From: Azolla caroliniana
Taxonomy: Eukaryota > Polypodiophyta
Assembly (NCBI GenBank): GCA_043228905.1
Contig: JBHGNT010000001.1
Location: forward strand, 16,306,001-16,370,000
Direction: 5' to 3'
Length of the DNA stretch: 64,000 nt
The translations under genes were made by a program, and so were the position numbers. Under the pieces are notes generated by a model that was given only the letters and a program-made list of their open reading frames with translations, did no database searches and was not told the DNA's origin. Positions 1 to 10,241 of the stretch are shown here, one piece after another (the stretch's first letter is position 1; each line of letters begins with the position of its first letter).

Positions 1-45
1 TTTAGTGTGAGTAACCCAACATTTTCCATTTATTGTTGTTTTTAG

Positions 46-106
46 CATAAATCCACACAACGAAATGGCACAGAAGGGTCTCGAGAGACTAGAAAAACAA
101 ATGAAG
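46..106 (+). CDS. Penultimate exon of an unidentified host gene (inferred)
   Basis: A 61-nt stretch lies between a pyrimidine-rich 3' splice site (TTGTTGTTTTTAG, ending at 45) and a donor AAG|GTAATG at 106/107. Read from base 47 it gives 20 residues (INPHNEMAQKGLERLEKQMK), a charged, helix-prone sequence. It ends in phase 0, and the next inferred exon (420-503) also starts in phase 0. Neither exon holds a stop before the terminal one. The exons were inferred from splice signals and frame, and I do not recognise the protein. The upstream part of the gene lies outside the window. Confidence 0.4.
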
Positions 107-419
107 GTAATGATTTATCATTAAACACGGTATGATCATCAAGCAAGGCATGATTAGTTTGTTCTTTGTTTGCATGAGACTCTAAAGGGATGTGTGTTTA
201 GTTTCTTGAATAGTTTTTCCTTTATTTGCATGGGAGTCCAATAACGTGTTTGTTTTCTTAAATAGTTTGTTCTTCATTTGCATGAGACTCTGATTAGATT
301 TATGTTCATTCCGTGATTTCTTCCTTAAAAATGTGTTGGACTCTTGGAGGTTTATAAAGGTATATTTTGTCATTTTCTTCTGAATCTGTTTTTTCATATG
401 TTGGGTGGGTCGTTTGTAG

Positions 420-503
420 GGTGTTGATCCTGATGCACTGGAAGATGAGGAAAATGAAGGGGAGGATGTGGATGCCGATCAACAAGAAGATGAATTTCTG
501 TGA
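420..503 (+). CDS. Terminal exon of the same host gene, acidic C-terminus (inferred)
   Basis: After the acceptor TTTGTAG (ending at 419) the frame gives 27 residues and then TGA at 501-503. The tail is strongly acidic (EDEENEGEDVDADQQEDEFL). Acidic C-terminal tails are common in nuclear and nucleolar chaperones, transport factors and splicing factors, but the family cannot be named from this alone. The 313-bp intron (107-419) is GT..AG, T-rich and of ordinary plant length. The overlapping frame that starts with ATG at 367 would run through the intron and is judged a shadow. The sequence becomes AT-rich and non-coding after the stop, as expected for a 3' UTR. Confidence 0.42.
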   Translation, partial: GVDPDALEDEENEGEDVDADQQEDEFL

Positions 504-2076
504 AACTGATCATATGACAGCTGAATCAAGCCGCTTAAGCCTTTATAGTAAGATGAACCAAAACGAATGTGATGCTATTGGTTTCATGACTGGGATGATA
601 AAATGTCTAACCATGGCATAGTGTATGTACATTCTAACGCCTGGTGATAAGATAAAACGTGCAGCTTCTTAGCATTGAGCTGTCAGGATGGAGAAGCACT
701 CAAGCTTATATATATTCGATGTACATTTCAATTACTTGACAAGTAGATGATGTATAATAGAGACATAGAGATGTAGAGGAATTATTTAGCAAATTCCTAA
801 GATGTTCAATTTACATTCAATAGAAATGTAGTAATTCATGGAGATCAGTAAACAATTCCAACCAAGTCTCCTAACAATAAACGCTGTGGGACAGTCCTGG
901 TAATTTTTGCTCTAATGGACACTTGTTACATCTTCAAGTGGGAGATTGCGACTGGTGTTTTTGTACGTTTTTCATCATCTAATAGAGAAGCATCAAAATT
1001 TTGAATCATGCACTTCTCCGTACAAATAGGTGTGATAGAAGGTTTGTAGGTTTTACAGTTTATTGTGGACCACAATCTAAGAATCATGATTGTTGAATTG
1101 GAAAGAGAAGAACATTAGAGTTGGTATATAATGAAGAAAACTTGTGAGCAACCAAATGCAGCATGTTAGTGGGTCTAGAAAGGGAGATCGTGGAGCTCAA
1201 GTCGTTATTACTATGAATGGTGTGTCAATGAAATGTTTTTGTTAAATGTAGAGTACATTTTTTCATTGCAAGGGTACCTTTTTATATATTAACCATTACA
1301 TTCAATAATTAAATGGTTATATCCAATAATTCAAATATTCTCCCTCTCCCTCTCCCTCTCTTGCTCCCTCTCTTTTCTCTTTTTAAATCATACAATTATA
1401 TTAATTGCATGTAAAACCCATTCTTCACCTTCTTTATTGATGTAGGTAGAGGGGCATCCCTTTAAAGCCATTAAAAAATATGAATATGAATTTGCGGACA
1501 TGATCCCCACATGCCTTGACAACCAAAAATTTTAAGCAAATATACACACATGACCTATCAAGAAAATGCCTTGGTTTTTTTTATAAACACAAGGTTTGGT
1601 CTTGGTATTTATGACATTTATTTCGTTGACTGTTAACAACAGAGAAAAGCAGTTGATGAAATAATGTTATTTGGTAACAAATCTCCTGAGAAAGGTAGTA
1701 AGGATCATGGTGTGGATTTCTTGAGAAAGGTAGTAAGGATCAAGGTGTGGATGATGTTAGTGATGTTTGACCCAGTATCATACAACTATGCTTTTGAAAT
1801 TGCAATAGATGCCCATATAATATGGGATTTGGCATAGAAGAGTTCACAAATGAATTGAATTCAGAATCTAACCATGGGAACATGACACTCAAAATATTCA
1901 AGGTTTATTGAATATTCAACTATAATATACACGCTTTGATATAGGCAAAAAATACAAAAGAACAAAAAGGACAAGAGGGGTGACATGATTGAGTAAGAGG
2001 GAAATAGTTTGTGTCAATCATAAAAAATGATGAACATAAATGCTACATACGGCTCAAAATAGAAACACTAGATGAT
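504..2076. other. AT-rich non-coding stretch downstream of the host exons
   Basis: I see no open frame of note here. The first few hundred bases are probably the 3' UTR of the gene ending at 503. A CTCCCT-type microsatellite lies at about 1341-1380. A short imperfect direct repeat (GAGAAAGGTAGTAAGGATCA, twice, about 38 bp apart) lies at about 1688-1745. Nothing else is recognised. Confidence 0.6.
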
Positions 2077-2551
2077 TAGCAATATGCAACAAACCGGACC
2101 AAACCATGAAACCGTGGCTTAATGGCTTAATGGCTTAACGGTTTTAATAGGTTGGTTTGGGGGTTTAACGGTTAGGTTCGGTTTAGTTTGCGCCTTTATC
2201 AACTTAACAGGTTCCATTTTAAATGGTTTGATGATTTAGGTTTGAAACTTGATTATTTTTTTAAATATTTTTTTGAACAACCTTCTTTTAAGCATAATTC
2301 TGTCATTTTAGGAAAAACCTTTAAAATTTTGAAATTTTGAAATTGGACCTAACTTGAAAACTGAAATTGAACCACGAAACCACGGGTTTAATTCTATAAT
2401 GGTTTGAAAATCTCTAAAACCGTTTGATTTGAGCTTTGATTTTTTGTAACGGTTTGTTTTGAACGATTTCGTGGTTTGATTTAAGTTTTCATATTTTTTA
2501 AATGGTTTGAGTTTGACACTCAAACTGAACCAAACTGTTGAAAAATTGCTA
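2077..2551. mobile_element. hAT-like MITE 1 with GGTTT-rich body
   Basis: The 475-bp element starts TAGCAATATGCAACA and ends with the reverse complement of TAGCAATTTTTCAACA, giving imperfect terminal inverted repeats. It is flanked by 8-bp sequences TAGATGAT (2069-2076) and CAAATGAT (2552-2559), which agree at 6 of 8 positions as expected for an aged hAT target duplication. The body is full of AACCAAACC/GGTTTGGTTT motifs and has no transposase frame. The element at 4460-5006 shares the TAGCAAT terminus and the same body motifs, so both probably belong to one non-autonomous family. The autonomous partner is not in the window. Confidence 0.65.
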
Positions 2552-2640
2552 CAAATGATATGCACACTTTCTGGTTGGATTCGACAATCCTCATCAAGAT
2601 TTCAATTTTTATGCTGGTTTGGTTAAGGACCAATCTTAGA

Positions 2641-3296
2641 AGATGATATTGCTTACTTCAAAGTCAAGCGGGAAGTTATTATCTCTGGTAACATAGATGC
2701 TCATACAAGAAGTTTGCAACTTGATGCACAACAATTTTCCATGCCACAATATATCTCGCAAGAGGATATACAAATGTATAGTCACTTATCTATTGATGAA
2801 AAAAAGATGATATTGCTTACTTCAAAGTCAAGCGGGAAGTTATTATCTCTGGTAACATAGATGCTCATACAAGAAGTTTGCAACTTGATGCACAACAATT
2901 TTCCATGCCACAATATATCTCGCAAGAGGATATACAAATGTATAGTCACTTATCTATTGATGAAAAAAAGATGATATTGCTTACTTCAAAGTCAAGCGGG
3001 AAGTTATTATCTCTGGTAACATAGATGCTCATACACGAAGTTTGCAACTTGATGCACAACAATTTTCCATGCCACAATATATCTCGCAAGAGGATATACA
3101 AATGTATAGTCACTTATCTATTGATGAAAAAAAGATGATATTGCTTACTTCAAAGTCAAGCGGGAAGTTATTATCTCTGGTAACATAGATGCTCATACAA
3201 GAAGTTTGCAACTTGATGCACAACAATTTTCCATGCCACAATATATCTCGCAAGAGGATATACAAATGTATAGTCACTTATCTATTGATGAAAAAG
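2641..3296. repeat. Tandem array, 4 copies of a 164-bp unit inside the LINE endonuclease
   Basis: Units start at 2641, 2805, 2969 and 3133, exactly 164 bp apart, beginning AGATGATATTGCTTACTTCA and ending in GATGAAAAA. The only difference I found is a single base in copy 3 (CATACACGAAG instead of CATACAAGAAG). Each unit covers the endonuclease stretch from AYFKVKREVIISGNIDAHT to HLSIDEK. Since 164 is not a multiple of 3, the array breaks the reading frame at each junction. The array is far younger than the stop-riddled LINE around it. Confidence 0.95.
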
Positions 3297-3440
3297 ATCT
3301 AGATCAATTTGGGAAGTTACTCCTACAAATTTGTGATAGTACTAGAATTCTTATTACAAATGGTGTATCCTTATGGCCCAACATTAATTGTTTTCGTGTA
3401 GAAAACACAATGGAAATAATGTGATTGATTATGTGCTTAA
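3206..3440 (+). pseudogene. LINE endonuclease remnant
   Basis: The last copy of the 164-bp array runs into the rest of an endonuclease domain: DLDQFGKLLLQICDSTRILITNG, then a stop, then VIDYVL. In LINE AP-endonucleases the corresponding order is a GD.NA.T motif, a stretch around a conserved LC..N.L.ILNG-like block, and a final S.IDYV. Here GNIDAHT replaces the usual GDFNART-like sequence, so a catalytic Asp is already altered. It is not a functional gene. Confidence 0.65.
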
Positions 3441-4459
3441 GGTATTTGGATGACATAAATTTTCACTTGGTAAATGGACATTAGAATTCAATCACAATGC
3501 TCATGTTTTGACCTCAAATGTATCAATAGGTTTGGTTGTGAAAAGGCGATTGAAGTTAATAAACAATTGAGCATGAACCTTATGAGTGTCAATATATCCG
3601 AAGATCGTTGAGGAATGTTACAAAAGACCCCAAGATACAACATGGTGCCACTTTAGAATGTAAATGGGAAGCTTTAGGAAAGTCATTTTCTCATGCACAA
3701 ACAAATTCTTTTCGTGAAGTGTATGCTTTGCAAAGGCATCAAAAAATGTAATTCAAAGAAAAAAATTGTTTGATAAGGAATGTCATGAAGAAAGTGCCTT
3801 ATGACTCTCGATGTAGTCAAGAACAAGGAAAATTATAAGAAATATTTGCATTAGTACAAAAGGCTTATTCAAAGAAAGAGAAGGATATGGGAAATTACTC
3901 AACAATTTCTCTAAACATAAGAAAAAGCACATGCATGTGTTGAAATTATATATTGAGAGTCATGGTGACTTAACTCTTTTTATGGACTTGTCTATGCATT
4001 ATAAGAAATTATATGAGCAATCAATTGCTGGAAAGATGATGTCTTATGGTCTCTTTCACATATGTCTCTTTTCTTTATGATTGAAGATGTATACATAAGG
4101 GTTAAGAAATTGGCCTCAGATATAAAACCTAAGATGCTCAAGTGGACAAGTAAGGAAGCACATAAATGGATAAGTGATATGTTTAATCATGTCATGCCTT
4201 TTAAATGAAATATAAATAAAGGTGGTTATATTGTTGTTTCATAGATTTCAAGAAAAACTTTTGATATGGTACCTCATGAGCATCTTTGGGGGCGCACAGA
4301 AGAACTCAGGGCACCAAGTGAATGTATATGCTTCCAATTGCTCGAACCCATTAGAAGGTTATATGTTCTGTGCGTATGGGCAATGAAATTTTAATTTTTT
4401 TTCAATATCATAACAATTCTTAAGGACTCCCAATCTCACAAACTCTATTTGGTTGATGC

Positions 4460-5006
4460 TAGCAATGGGCATGGTTTTGGCTCAATCCGAACCGAACTGT
4501 TAAGCCATGGCTTAACGGTTTATTGGTTTCAAAAAAATTTAATGGTTTGGTTTGGTTTGGATTTTTAATAAACGGTTCGGTTTGGTTCTAAAACTCGAGT
4601 TTATCGGTGTATAGATTTAAATTGTTTGGTTTAAAGGTTTATTTGTTTGTTAACTTTTTTTTTCACCTTAATATTTTATTAATTGAATGATATATAATTA
4701 ATGGGTTTTTATTGATTTAATAAATTTAACTTAAATGCTTATTTAATTTAATGTAGTTTTGTTTATTTACATTTTTTATTAGTTTGACTTAAATGGTTAG
4801 GTTTAAACTTTTTATTAAATGGTTTAGTTTGGTTTCAACTTTTCCCTAAATGGTTTGGTTTACCTTTTCTTAAATGTTTTGGTTTGAATGGCTTGAGAGT
4901 TTATAAACGTTTGGTTTGGTTTTTGTTTTATGTAAATGGTTTGGTTTGGTTTGGTTTCAAGGCAAAGAAACCAAACCAAACCGAAACCGAACCATGCCCA
5001 TTGCTA
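4460..5006. mobile_element. hAT-like MITE 2, inserted in the LINE RT domain
   Basis: A 547-bp insertion has a perfect 17-bp terminal inverted repeat, TAGCAATGGGCATGGTT at 4460-4476 and its reverse complement at 4990-5006. The flanks GTTGATGC (4452-4459) and GTCGATGA (5007-5014) agree at 6 of 8 bases, and both sit where the LINE frame would read LYxVDEL, so the duplication is of LINE sequence. The body is made of GGTTTGGTTT-like motifs and AT-rich filler with no coding potential. Relation to MITE 1 rests on the shared TAGCAAT end and body composition. Confidence 0.8.
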
Positions 5007-5060
5007 GTCGATGAATTAGAATAAATGATTACCAAGCTTGTTTAGAAAGAATGCATTGAA

Positions 5061-5755
5061 GAATTTGTCAGTAGGAACGTAGTCCTAATGCTTTTGTTGA
5101 ATGTAGATGATTCGATAGTTTATGCAAACACTTTAGTAGATGCACAAAAGCTTGTGAGTGCATTGGAAGAAATTTGCACACATACAAAGTTGAGTGCCAA
5201 TAGCTCAAACAAATATTGTTTGTGAAGAGCAAAAATAAGGATAAATTACTTGAAATTGTGGAAAACTTCAAAAACCTTGGCCTTGAAGCTCCTTCAAATC
5301 AATATAGATGGAATGAGTGTGTTACCTGCCACTTAGAGACGAGAAAGAGAGCATATTATGTGCTTGAAAACACATGCGACTGTTGAGTCCTCAAGAAATA
5401 TCTTTTTGATACTTTAGTGACACCAATGTTTCTCCAAGGGGTGAAAGTATGAGGTTGTAGGATCCCGAAGACCACTTGGAAGGAGTTTGAAAATTTCCAA
5501 TAACATTCTCTTACAAAGTTTCTCCAAGGCAAGAAACAAGTGCCATATACCCTCTTACTTGTTGAGACGGAATCATTTCTAGTTGAGATCATGGCCATGG
5601 AAAGGGTGTTGTCGAATACATGCTTAGGGTTCAAAAAAGTCCTTCACATGGACTTCCTAGAATTGCATGTAAAGCAAGAAAAAAGATCCAAAAGACACAT
5701 AAAAACAAAATTTGTGTTCCTTTTGGATGTAAGATATGGAAATATGGTTTAGAAG
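5061..5755 (+). pseudogene. LINE reverse transcriptase and post-RT remnant
   Basis: Right of MITE 2 the LINE protein continues in shifting frames: VVLMLLLNVDDSIVYANTL (the RT catalytic box, with N replacing Y), DAQKLVSALEEICTHTKLS, then KYLFDTLVTPMFLQGVKVWG and PKTTWKEFENFQ (reading through stops), then the open stretch VPYTLLLVETESFLVEIMAMERVLSN (in 5540-5752). Such a run follows the RT of plant LINEs. The Y-to-N change in the catalytic box and several stops show it is inactive. Confidence 0.7.
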
Positions 5756-5827
5756 ATGGACTCAACAAACTCGCTTCCTAATACATTGCTAGATTCCTTT
5801 GTAAATGAGGCCTTTATGCAATGCCAA

Positions 5828-6288
5828 TGTCGAGATTTCAAGGTCAACTTAATTTAGTAATTTAGTTAACCACGTAACTTAGTAGTTACCAAGATAGAAT
5901 CTAGTTAGTGTGTTGACCTTAAAGCCTTAAATAGGATTTTGTACTTGAGTGGGATACATTGTAGATCCTCCACTCACATGTTCATTTAATATAGGACTTA
6001 CACCTTTGTACCTATATTCTCCTCACACATGTGCACCTTTGCACATGAGATGTATATATACTTCATTGAGGATATCATTGTATTTTGATGATGCTTATTA
6101 ATATAGAGGAAAGGTCTTTAGCTACACTCTTGTTAATCATCCCCCATTTATATTATTGTTCATAAGTGTAACTTCCTCTCTCTCTTCCTCTCACACACAT
6201 ACACACATAAATCACATAATCTTCCGCTGCTTAACTACTCATATAATTAGTCACTAATTAACCCTAGTTAATTACCTAATTATTAACA
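5828..6288 (+). repeat. Copia-1 5' LTR
   Basis: The 461-bp repeat runs from TGTCGAGATTTC to CTAATTATTAACA. It contains CT-rich and CACACATACACACA tracts near its 3' end. It is directly followed by the primer-binding site. Confidence 0.9.
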
Positions 6289-6300
6289 TGGTATCAGAGC
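6289..6300 (+). promoter_or_regulatory. Copia-1 primer-binding site (initiator Met tRNA)
   Basis: TGGTATCAGAGC directly after the LTR end is the usual plant copia primer-binding site, complementary to the 3' end of initiator methionine tRNA. Confidence 0.9.
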
Positions 6301-6473
6301 GTGTGGTTTAGCACATCCACTAAGCCCACCTGACTCTTCATGATTGTGTGTTCAAGACACCGACGACAAATCCAACTATCCGCAACCGTAGTGCTACTAC
6401 GTAGCACATGTACATGACCAAGAAGGAAGAAAAGCCAAGAAGGAAGACATTGCATCAATGTGAACACACAAAT

Positions 6474-7300
6474 GGGTAGCTTGCTCCATATGAAAAGCTA
6501 GACCACAACAATTATTCATCTTGGGAGTACAAGTTGAACCAATACCTAGTCGGCCAAGGGTAGTGGAGCTACATCAACAACGCACTCGAAACCAAACCCA
6601 ACATCACAAACACCAACTACCCAACGTGGGAGCAAGGAGCGAGTCGGGTAATGTATTGCTTGGCAACAAGTGTCCACGAACACATGCTTAGCCACATTTG
6701 AGATGCCAAGAGGCCTAAAGAAGCGTGGGCAAACTTAAAGAAACTTTTCACCGCCAACATGACCGCCGCAAAGATTCAACTCCAGCAAGAGTTGAACAAC
6801 ATACAACAAAAAGATATGCTCGTGTCAGACTATACCGCCAAGATCAAGCGCATTTGTGACTCACTAGGCTCCATCAACGAAGATGAGATGGTTCAAGTAT
6901 GCTTGGGTGGCATTGCACATCGGTTCACCCCGATAAGGACAACTATCTTAGTGAGAGAAACCCTCTGTTCTTCGACCTCCAATCAATGTTATTGGTCTAA
7001 GAGAACCACGTCCGAACCAAGACCAAGACATCAGAAGGATAAATGTTCTTCTCGGATTCGGATGGTGGCCGAGCACGAGGTAGAGGCGTTAGAAGAGGTC
7101 GATTCGACCCATCTTACGAAGGGAACGCAAACCTTCAACAACAAGACGGAAGATATTGAGGAACCTTCGGAAGAAGGGGGAGCTCCCATGCCGAACAAGG
7201 TCGAAAAATGTGGCCCATTACTTGCAATTATTGCGGCAAAATTGGCCACCACGAAGATGAGTGTCAGAAGAAGAGAAGTGAGTCGGCTTTGACAAGTCGA
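6474..7300 (+). pseudogene. Copia-1 gag remnant
   Basis: A copia gag (UBN2-like) is spread over several frames: SSWEYKLNQYLVGQG, then EAWANLKKLFTANMTAAKIQLQQEL and CDSLGSINEDEMVQVCLGG (open in 6759-7292). A CCHC zinc knuckle CNYCGKIGHHEDEC appears at about 7225-7265 in another frame. In-frame stops and shifts show decay. The same gag type is found in Copia-4. Confidence 0.8.
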
Positions 7301-8800
7301 CAACTCACAAATTATGCCACCAACTCCGAATACGACAACTACGATGGAGTATTCGTAATGAGACATAGAGCGAACTCTATGACGACCTCTGACTCTACAA
7401 GCACCTCCAACTTGGACGTGTGGTTCGTCGACTCCGGCACCTCACTGCACCTCACTTCATATGACGTCACACCAAGAGTGGTTTCGTGACTTACGAACGC
7501 CGGATCAACCCGGCCACATAGAGATGGGAGACGACACCACATATCCCATTCGACACATCAACAACGTTCCACTCGGCAATGACGATGAAAAAAATTGCAT
7601 CAAGAATGTCTTGCACATGCCTACAACAACAAAGAATTTGGTCTCGGTCGGCCAAATCGTGGAGCAAGGCATGCAAGTTCATTTCAACAACAAAGGATGC
7701 TTCATAGAAAAAGATGGCTGACTCATAGCTAAGGGATAGAGAGACGAACGAAAGTTCATTCTCGATTCGAACGAGGTGAAATCATCCATGTATGCCAAGC
7801 GTTTCAAAGCCAACACCGACATCGAGTTGTGGCACCAGAGAATCGGCCACATCAACCTCCAACGGCTCCGAGCAATGCAATCAAAGGGAGTCGTCATTGG
7901 ACTTCCGACCTTTGAGTCGAAACGAGTCGACCGAGTGTGCGAACAACATCGACTCCCATTTCCAAAGGAGAGCTATGTAAACAAAGGCCTCCTTGATGTC
8001 ATCCACTCAGATGTATGGGGACTGACTCAAACATCGCCGATAAGAGGATGTTGGTACTACGTCACCTTCATCGATAACTACTTGTGCTACACGTGGATCT
8101 TCTCGATGAAGAAGAAGCACGAAGCACTCTCCCATTTTCAAAAGCTCAAGAGCCAAATCGAAAAAGAAACCAGTTGGCTCATTCGATGCCTACGATTGGA
8201 TGGGGGAAGGGAGTATTTCTCCGAAGAATTCATCTCCTACCTCCAAGATGAAGGCATTCGGAGAGAATTCTCATGCTGACACACACCTCAACAAAATGGA
8301 GCAGCCAAAAGGAAGAATCGGCACATACTCGAGGTAGCACGCGCCATGCCGCATGAGAAGCACATGCCGAATTTCTACTAGGCCAAAGCGGCATCCACAA
8401 CCGTCTATCTCATGAATTAGTGCACCGCTAATGGAGTACATGAGCTAACTCCATATGAGACCTTTGTTGGAAGGAAGCCAATGCTTTCGCACCTCAAAGT
8501 GTTCGGAAGCATTGTGAATGTATGCATCCCGAACGAAAAACGATAGAAGCTCAATGCGAAGTCAGAGTAATGTATCCTCGTAGGATACTCATCTGAGAAA
8601 AATGCATACAAATGCTATAACCCTTTGTCCCGAGCGGTTCGGGTGAGTTGAGACGTAGTCTTCGACGAATCGACATCTTGGTGTAAGCCCGATTTGGCTC
8701 CATCCAAACCGAGCGAGGAAGAGTTGAACGTCAACTCGGAGGAAGATATTTGGCCAAGTCCTTTACCAAAGGAAAATCCATGCTCTACCAAGCTAAGTGG
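7208..8800 (+). pseudogene. Copia-1 protease and integrase remnant
   Basis: Protease appears as VWFVDSGTSLHLTS (about 7420-7460). After a frameshift come the GAG-pre-integrase motif ELWHQRIGHINLQRL (about 7823-7870) and the integrase core: VIHSDVWG (first Asp), RLDGGREYF (second Asp) and TPQQNGAAKRKNR, in which the catalytic Glu is replaced by Lys. Several codons have become stops. The enzyme is inactive. Confidence 0.85.
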
Positions 8801-9201
8801 CCCACACGAGCCTTCACGTGACCAAAGCTTTGGACAAAGGCAAAGGTAAGATGCCCGAATACGAAGTTGACCACCCCGACGATAGTGATTCAGATGTGTC
8901 GGCTCACTCACTAGACAGTGAGTTTGGTATACCCATTATGCGGACACCCGGGGTACAAAAGGTACTCACATCGGCAAGTGAAAAACTTCGACGCTCGTCG
9001 AGAGAAAAGAACCCCGTTAGTCGGCTCGGTTACAACGAGTACATGGCCCATCATTATGGCCTCACAATGAAGGTAGCGGCTGAACAAGAGCCCGAGAGCT
9101 CTACAGAAGTGGCTCGTGACCCACAACGGATGGAAGCACTCGACCTTCGACCATCTAACACAACAAGCCTTCGTCACAGGCTTGAGGGGGAGGAACTGTG
9201 A
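8797..9201 (+). pseudogene. Copia-1 integrase-RT linker, abruptly ended
   Basis: This 134-residue frame matches the acidic linker between integrase and RT in related copia elements: RRSSREKNPVSRLGYNEYMAHHYG, then EVARDPQRMEAL. In relatives the last motif leads into EEEMxAL...TWDLV and the RT palm. Here the sequence changes to an unrelated 26-residue tail and stops. The RT and RNase H are absent between this point and the 3' LTR, so an internal deletion seems likely. Confidence 0.6.
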
Positions 9202-9316
9202 CTACCACCACGAAAATGCCGACACTGAAAGCCGAACAAAAGCCGACATCGAAAGCCGGACAACGCCGAAAGGAAGACCGGATGTCGGACGCCTCACACT
9301 TGAGCTTGAGGGGGCG

Positions 9317-9777
9317 TGTTGAGATATCAAGCTTAACTTAGTTTAGTAATTTAGTTAACCACGTAACTTAGTAGTTACCTAGATAGAATCTAGTTAGTGT
9401 GTTGACCTTAAAACCTTAAATAGGATTTTGTACTTGAGTGGGATACATTGTAGATCCTCCACTCACATGTTCATTTAATATAGGACTTACACCTTTGTAC
9501 CTATATTCTCCTCACACATGTGCACCTTTGCACATGAGATGTATATATACTTCATTGAGGATATCATTGTATTTTGATGATGCTTATTAATATAGAGGAA
9601 AGGTCTTTAGCTACACTCTTGTTAATCATCCCCCATTTATATTATTGTTCATAAGTGTAACTTCCTCTCTCTCTTCCTCTTACACACATACACACACAAA
9701 TCACATAATCTTCCGCTGCTTAACTATTCACATAATTATTCACTAATTAACCCTAGGTAATTGCCTAATTATTAACA
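9317..9777 (+). repeat. Copia-1 3' LTR
   Basis: The 461-bp repeat runs from TGTTGAGATATCAAG to ATTAACA, the same length as the 5' copy. The LINE protein frame resumes immediately after it. Confidence 0.9.
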
Positions 9778-10236
9778 ACCAACATATCATAACATGGGAA
9801 AAATGTGGAAGATCATGCTTCACATATTATATCACATATATTACACCACACAATGATACATGTTAGAGCTCATCTTGTTGTTAGCAATCAAAACCATTGC
9901 TTCCATGCGACTTAGCTCACACACACTACAAAGTGAAACTACATTAAGTGATGAGACTATTGAACTATGCAAACTTTCTCCTAAACAAGTTCAAGTGTCT
10001 AAATATAACAATTGGATACAATTCATTGCATTTGATCACATTCGATTATGTTTTCCACACATCTTCAACCAAACCCAATCCTTGCATGAATTTCTCTTAG
10101 AGTCATAATGTGCATTGTCGATGGTGACATTCATTAGTAGAGTTCTTGAATGTCGACTCACTTTCACATGTATTAAATGACCTCTAAAGTTGATAATAAA
10201 ATCTTTGTTTCTGTGTGTGTATCAAAGGATAAATGA
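9778..10236 (+). pseudogene. LINE-1 C-terminal segment and 3' tail
   Basis: Right of Copia-1 the LINE protein continues in frame pieces: TWEKCGRSCFTYYITY, MRLSSHTLQSETTLSDETIELCKLS and FDHIRLCFPHIFNQ, ending in a stop at about 10106. In relatives a Cys/His motif occupies this place; here most of its Cys residues are gone. AT-rich sequence with AATAAAATC follows up to the Copia-2 LTR. Confidence 0.7.
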
Positions 10237-10241
10237 GATAT

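Larger units (their letters stand above)
5828..9777 (+). mobile_element. Copia-1: Ty1/copia LTR element lacking RT and RNase H
   Basis: Two 461-bp LTRs (5828-6288 and 9317-9777) in direct orientation start TGTYGAGAT and end ATTAACA. A TGGTATCAGAGC primer-binding site follows the first, and purine-rich GAGCTTGAGGGGGCG precedes the second. Flanks GCCAA and ACCAA match at 4 of 5 bases. The LTRs differ at about 14 positions by eye, roughly 3 percent, so the insertion is not very recent. The internal region is only about 3 kb: gag, protease and integrase are recognisable, but the sequence jumps from the integrase-RT linker to the 3' LTR. It interrupts LINE-1. Confidence 0.9.
2600..10236 (+). mobile_element. 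LINE-1: degraded non-LTR retrotransposon (endonuclease, RT, C-terminal region), interrupted
   Basis: Pieces of a LINE polyprotein occur in the right order on the plus strand. They are an apurinic-type endonuclease (GNIDAHT, then CDSTRILITNG and VIDYVL, 3175-3440), an RT segment with FKKTFDMVPHEHLW (about 4250-4290), the catalytic-box region LLNVDDSIVYA where YADD is usual (about 5093-5125), the post-RT region with TPMFLQGVKVWG and WKEFENFQ (about 5420-5510), and a C-terminal segment (9778-10110) holding a degenerate zinc-binding region (FDHIRLCFPHIF). Stops and frameshifts are frequent, so it is dead. It is split by a MITE (4460-5006) and by Copia-1 (5828-9777); the protein resumes at 9778. 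The 5' end is uncertain. The 3' end abuts the Copia-2 LTR at 10242. Confidence 0.8.

Noticed and set aside
2641-3296. CRISPR-like array
   Set aside because: The units are head-to-tail identical copies of 164 bp without unique spacers, and the sequence is plant nuclear.
4460-5006. Interstitial telomeric repeats (GGTTT-like)
   Set aside because: The motifs are irregular and enclosed by a perfect 17-bp inverted repeat and flanking duplication, so a MITE explains them better.
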